A stretch of DNA of 6,170 nt from Flavobacteriales bacterium (GTDB taxonomy: Bacteria > Bacteroidota > Bacteroidia > Flavobacteriales_F > PHOS-HE28): contig JALOLX010000092.1 of NCBI GenBank assembly GCA_025455765.1, positions 1 to 6,170 on the forward strand, read 5' to 3'. The position numbers were made by a program, and so were the translations under genes. This document shows, one piece after another, positions 5,592-6,170 of this stretch (within the stretch, counting starts at the first letter, position 1; each line of letters starts with the position of its first letter). Under the pieces are notes generated by a model that searched no databases, was not told where the DNA came from, and worked only from the letters and a program-made list of their open reading frames with translations.

Positions 5592-6158
5592 GTGGAGCTT
5601 GTCCGCCGCACCATCGAACGGTATGTGCCGCTCACTCAGGAAGAGTGGGAGATGGTGGCTCCTCATTGGCATCAGCGCCAGTTCAAGCGTGGCGCCTTCA
5701 TTGCTCAGGTCGGTCAGTGCGAACGGTGGTTCAGTATCGTGGAAAGCGGCGTGCAACGCTTGTTCGTGGAGCATGATGGTTCCGAAGCATGCCTGGCCTT
5801 CGCATACGACGGTTCATGGTGTGGCGACCTCGACTCCATTCTGCGCAGGGCTCCAGGCAGGTTCAATGTGCAGGCGCTCACGCATTCGGTGCTGTGGAGC
5901 ATAGAGGCGAGCATGCTGTTCCAGTTGTACGAGCGGCTTCCGGTCATGCAACGGTTCGGTCGCCTCATTCTGGAAGAACTGCTGGTCGGACGGGCCACGC
6001 GCGAGATCGAACAGCTGACCTTGAGCGCGGCGGAACGCTTCGATCGTTTGATGCAGCGCAGTCCGCACCTCCTCCAACTGGTGCCGCAGAAGGATATCGC
6101 CTCCTATCTGGGGATGACACCCGAGACCTTCAGCCGACTGCGCGCCCGGGTGCGCTGA
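5592..6158 (+). CDS. Crp/Fnr family transcriptional regulator
   Basis: A 188-residue cytoplasmic DNA-binding regulator. Residues about 10-115 form the cyclic-nucleotide-binding-type beta barrel (FKRGAFIAQVGQCERWFSIV, then ESGVQRLFVEHDGSEACLAF). A dimerisation helix follows (about 118-140). The C-terminus holds ERFDRLMQRSPHLLQLVPQ and the helix-turn-helix KDIASYLGMTPETFSRLR (168-185), a form very common in Bacteroidota. The canonical cAMP-binding signature (GELALL, then PRAAT) is absent; the matching region reads SWCGDLDSILRRAPGRFNV (75-93). There is also no N-terminal cysteine cluster for an iron-sulfur centre, so the ligand is unknown. GTG at 5592 is the first possible start after an in-frame TAA at 5580-5582, and it gives the usual N-terminus. 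The gene is divergent from the aspartoacylase-family gene across 45 bases, so it may control that gene, itself, or both. Confidence 0.93.
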   Translation: MELVRRTIERYVPLTQEEWEMVAPHWHQRQFKRGAFIAQVGQCERWFSIVESGVQRLFVEHDGSEACLAFAYDGSWCGDLDSILRRAPGRFNVQALTHSVLWSIEASMLFQLYERLPVMQRFGRLILEELLVGRATREIEQLTLSAAERFDRLMQRSPHLLQLVPQKDIASYLGMTPETFSRLRARVR

Positions 6159-6170
6159 GCGCTTCTTGAT

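Noticed and set aside
5547..5774. N-terminal extension of the aspartoacylase-family protein to 5774
   Set aside because: It would run antisense through the start of the Crp/Fnr-type gene, and its residues do not resemble the family.
6148..6170. GCGC-TGA-GCGC hairpin followed by T-containing sequence after the regulator gene
   Set aside because: The stem is only 4 base pairs, includes the stop codon, lacks a real T run and is cut by the window edge, so it cannot be called a terminator.

Overview
The window looks like a GC-rich member of the Bacteroidota, probably from the Flavobacteriales side. Four things point there: a secreted subtilase with a type IX secretion (T9SS) C-terminal sorting domain; a short AMP nucleosidase and a DNA polymerase III delta subunit that read like Bacteroidota versions; Bacteroidota-type -7 boxes (TAnnTTTG) at several gene starts; and no clear Shine-Dalgarno sequence before the starts I examined. 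The lineage is an inference, because no marker gene such as 16S rRNA is present.

Layout. Positions 1-1477 hold two minus-strand genes read as one unit: amn (AMP nucleosidase), then holA (DNA polymerase III delta), which runs off the left edge. They are joined by a 4-base ATGA stop/start overlap. Divergent from amn, with about 10 bases between the chosen start codons, is a small plus-strand gene for a stand-alone HsdR N-terminal-type PD-(D/E)XK protein (1488-1967). Nine bases later begins a large plus-strand gene (1977-4565) for a secreted S8 protease with signal peptide, propeptide, catalytic domain, two Ig/PKD-like modules and a T9SS sorting domain. It meets, tail to tail with 3 bases between the stops, a minus-strand zinc carboxypeptidase-like gene of the succinylglutamate desuccinylase/aspartoacylase family (4569-5546). 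A 45-base divergent spacer then leads to a plus-strand Crp/Fnr-type regulator (5592-6158).

The window is very compact: the only non-coding stretches are 10, 9, 3 and 45 bases, plus 12 bases at the right end. No tRNA, rRNA, CRISPR array, insertion sequence or convincing terminator was seen. The genes are a mix of housekeeping functions (replication clamp loader, purine nucleotide turnover), export and regulation, with no obvious single pathway joining them.

I see no clearly new multi-gene system. The most interesting signals are (i) a recurring promoter geometry, with a TAnnTTTG-like box only 4-6 bases before the start codon at four genes, which predicts leaderless or near-leaderless mRNAs; (ii) divergent amn and HsdR_N-like genes whose presumed promoters lie inside or at the edge of each other's coding sequence; and (iii) the solitary HsdR_N-type nuclease-fold protein beside a replication gene, with no restriction-modification partner in view.
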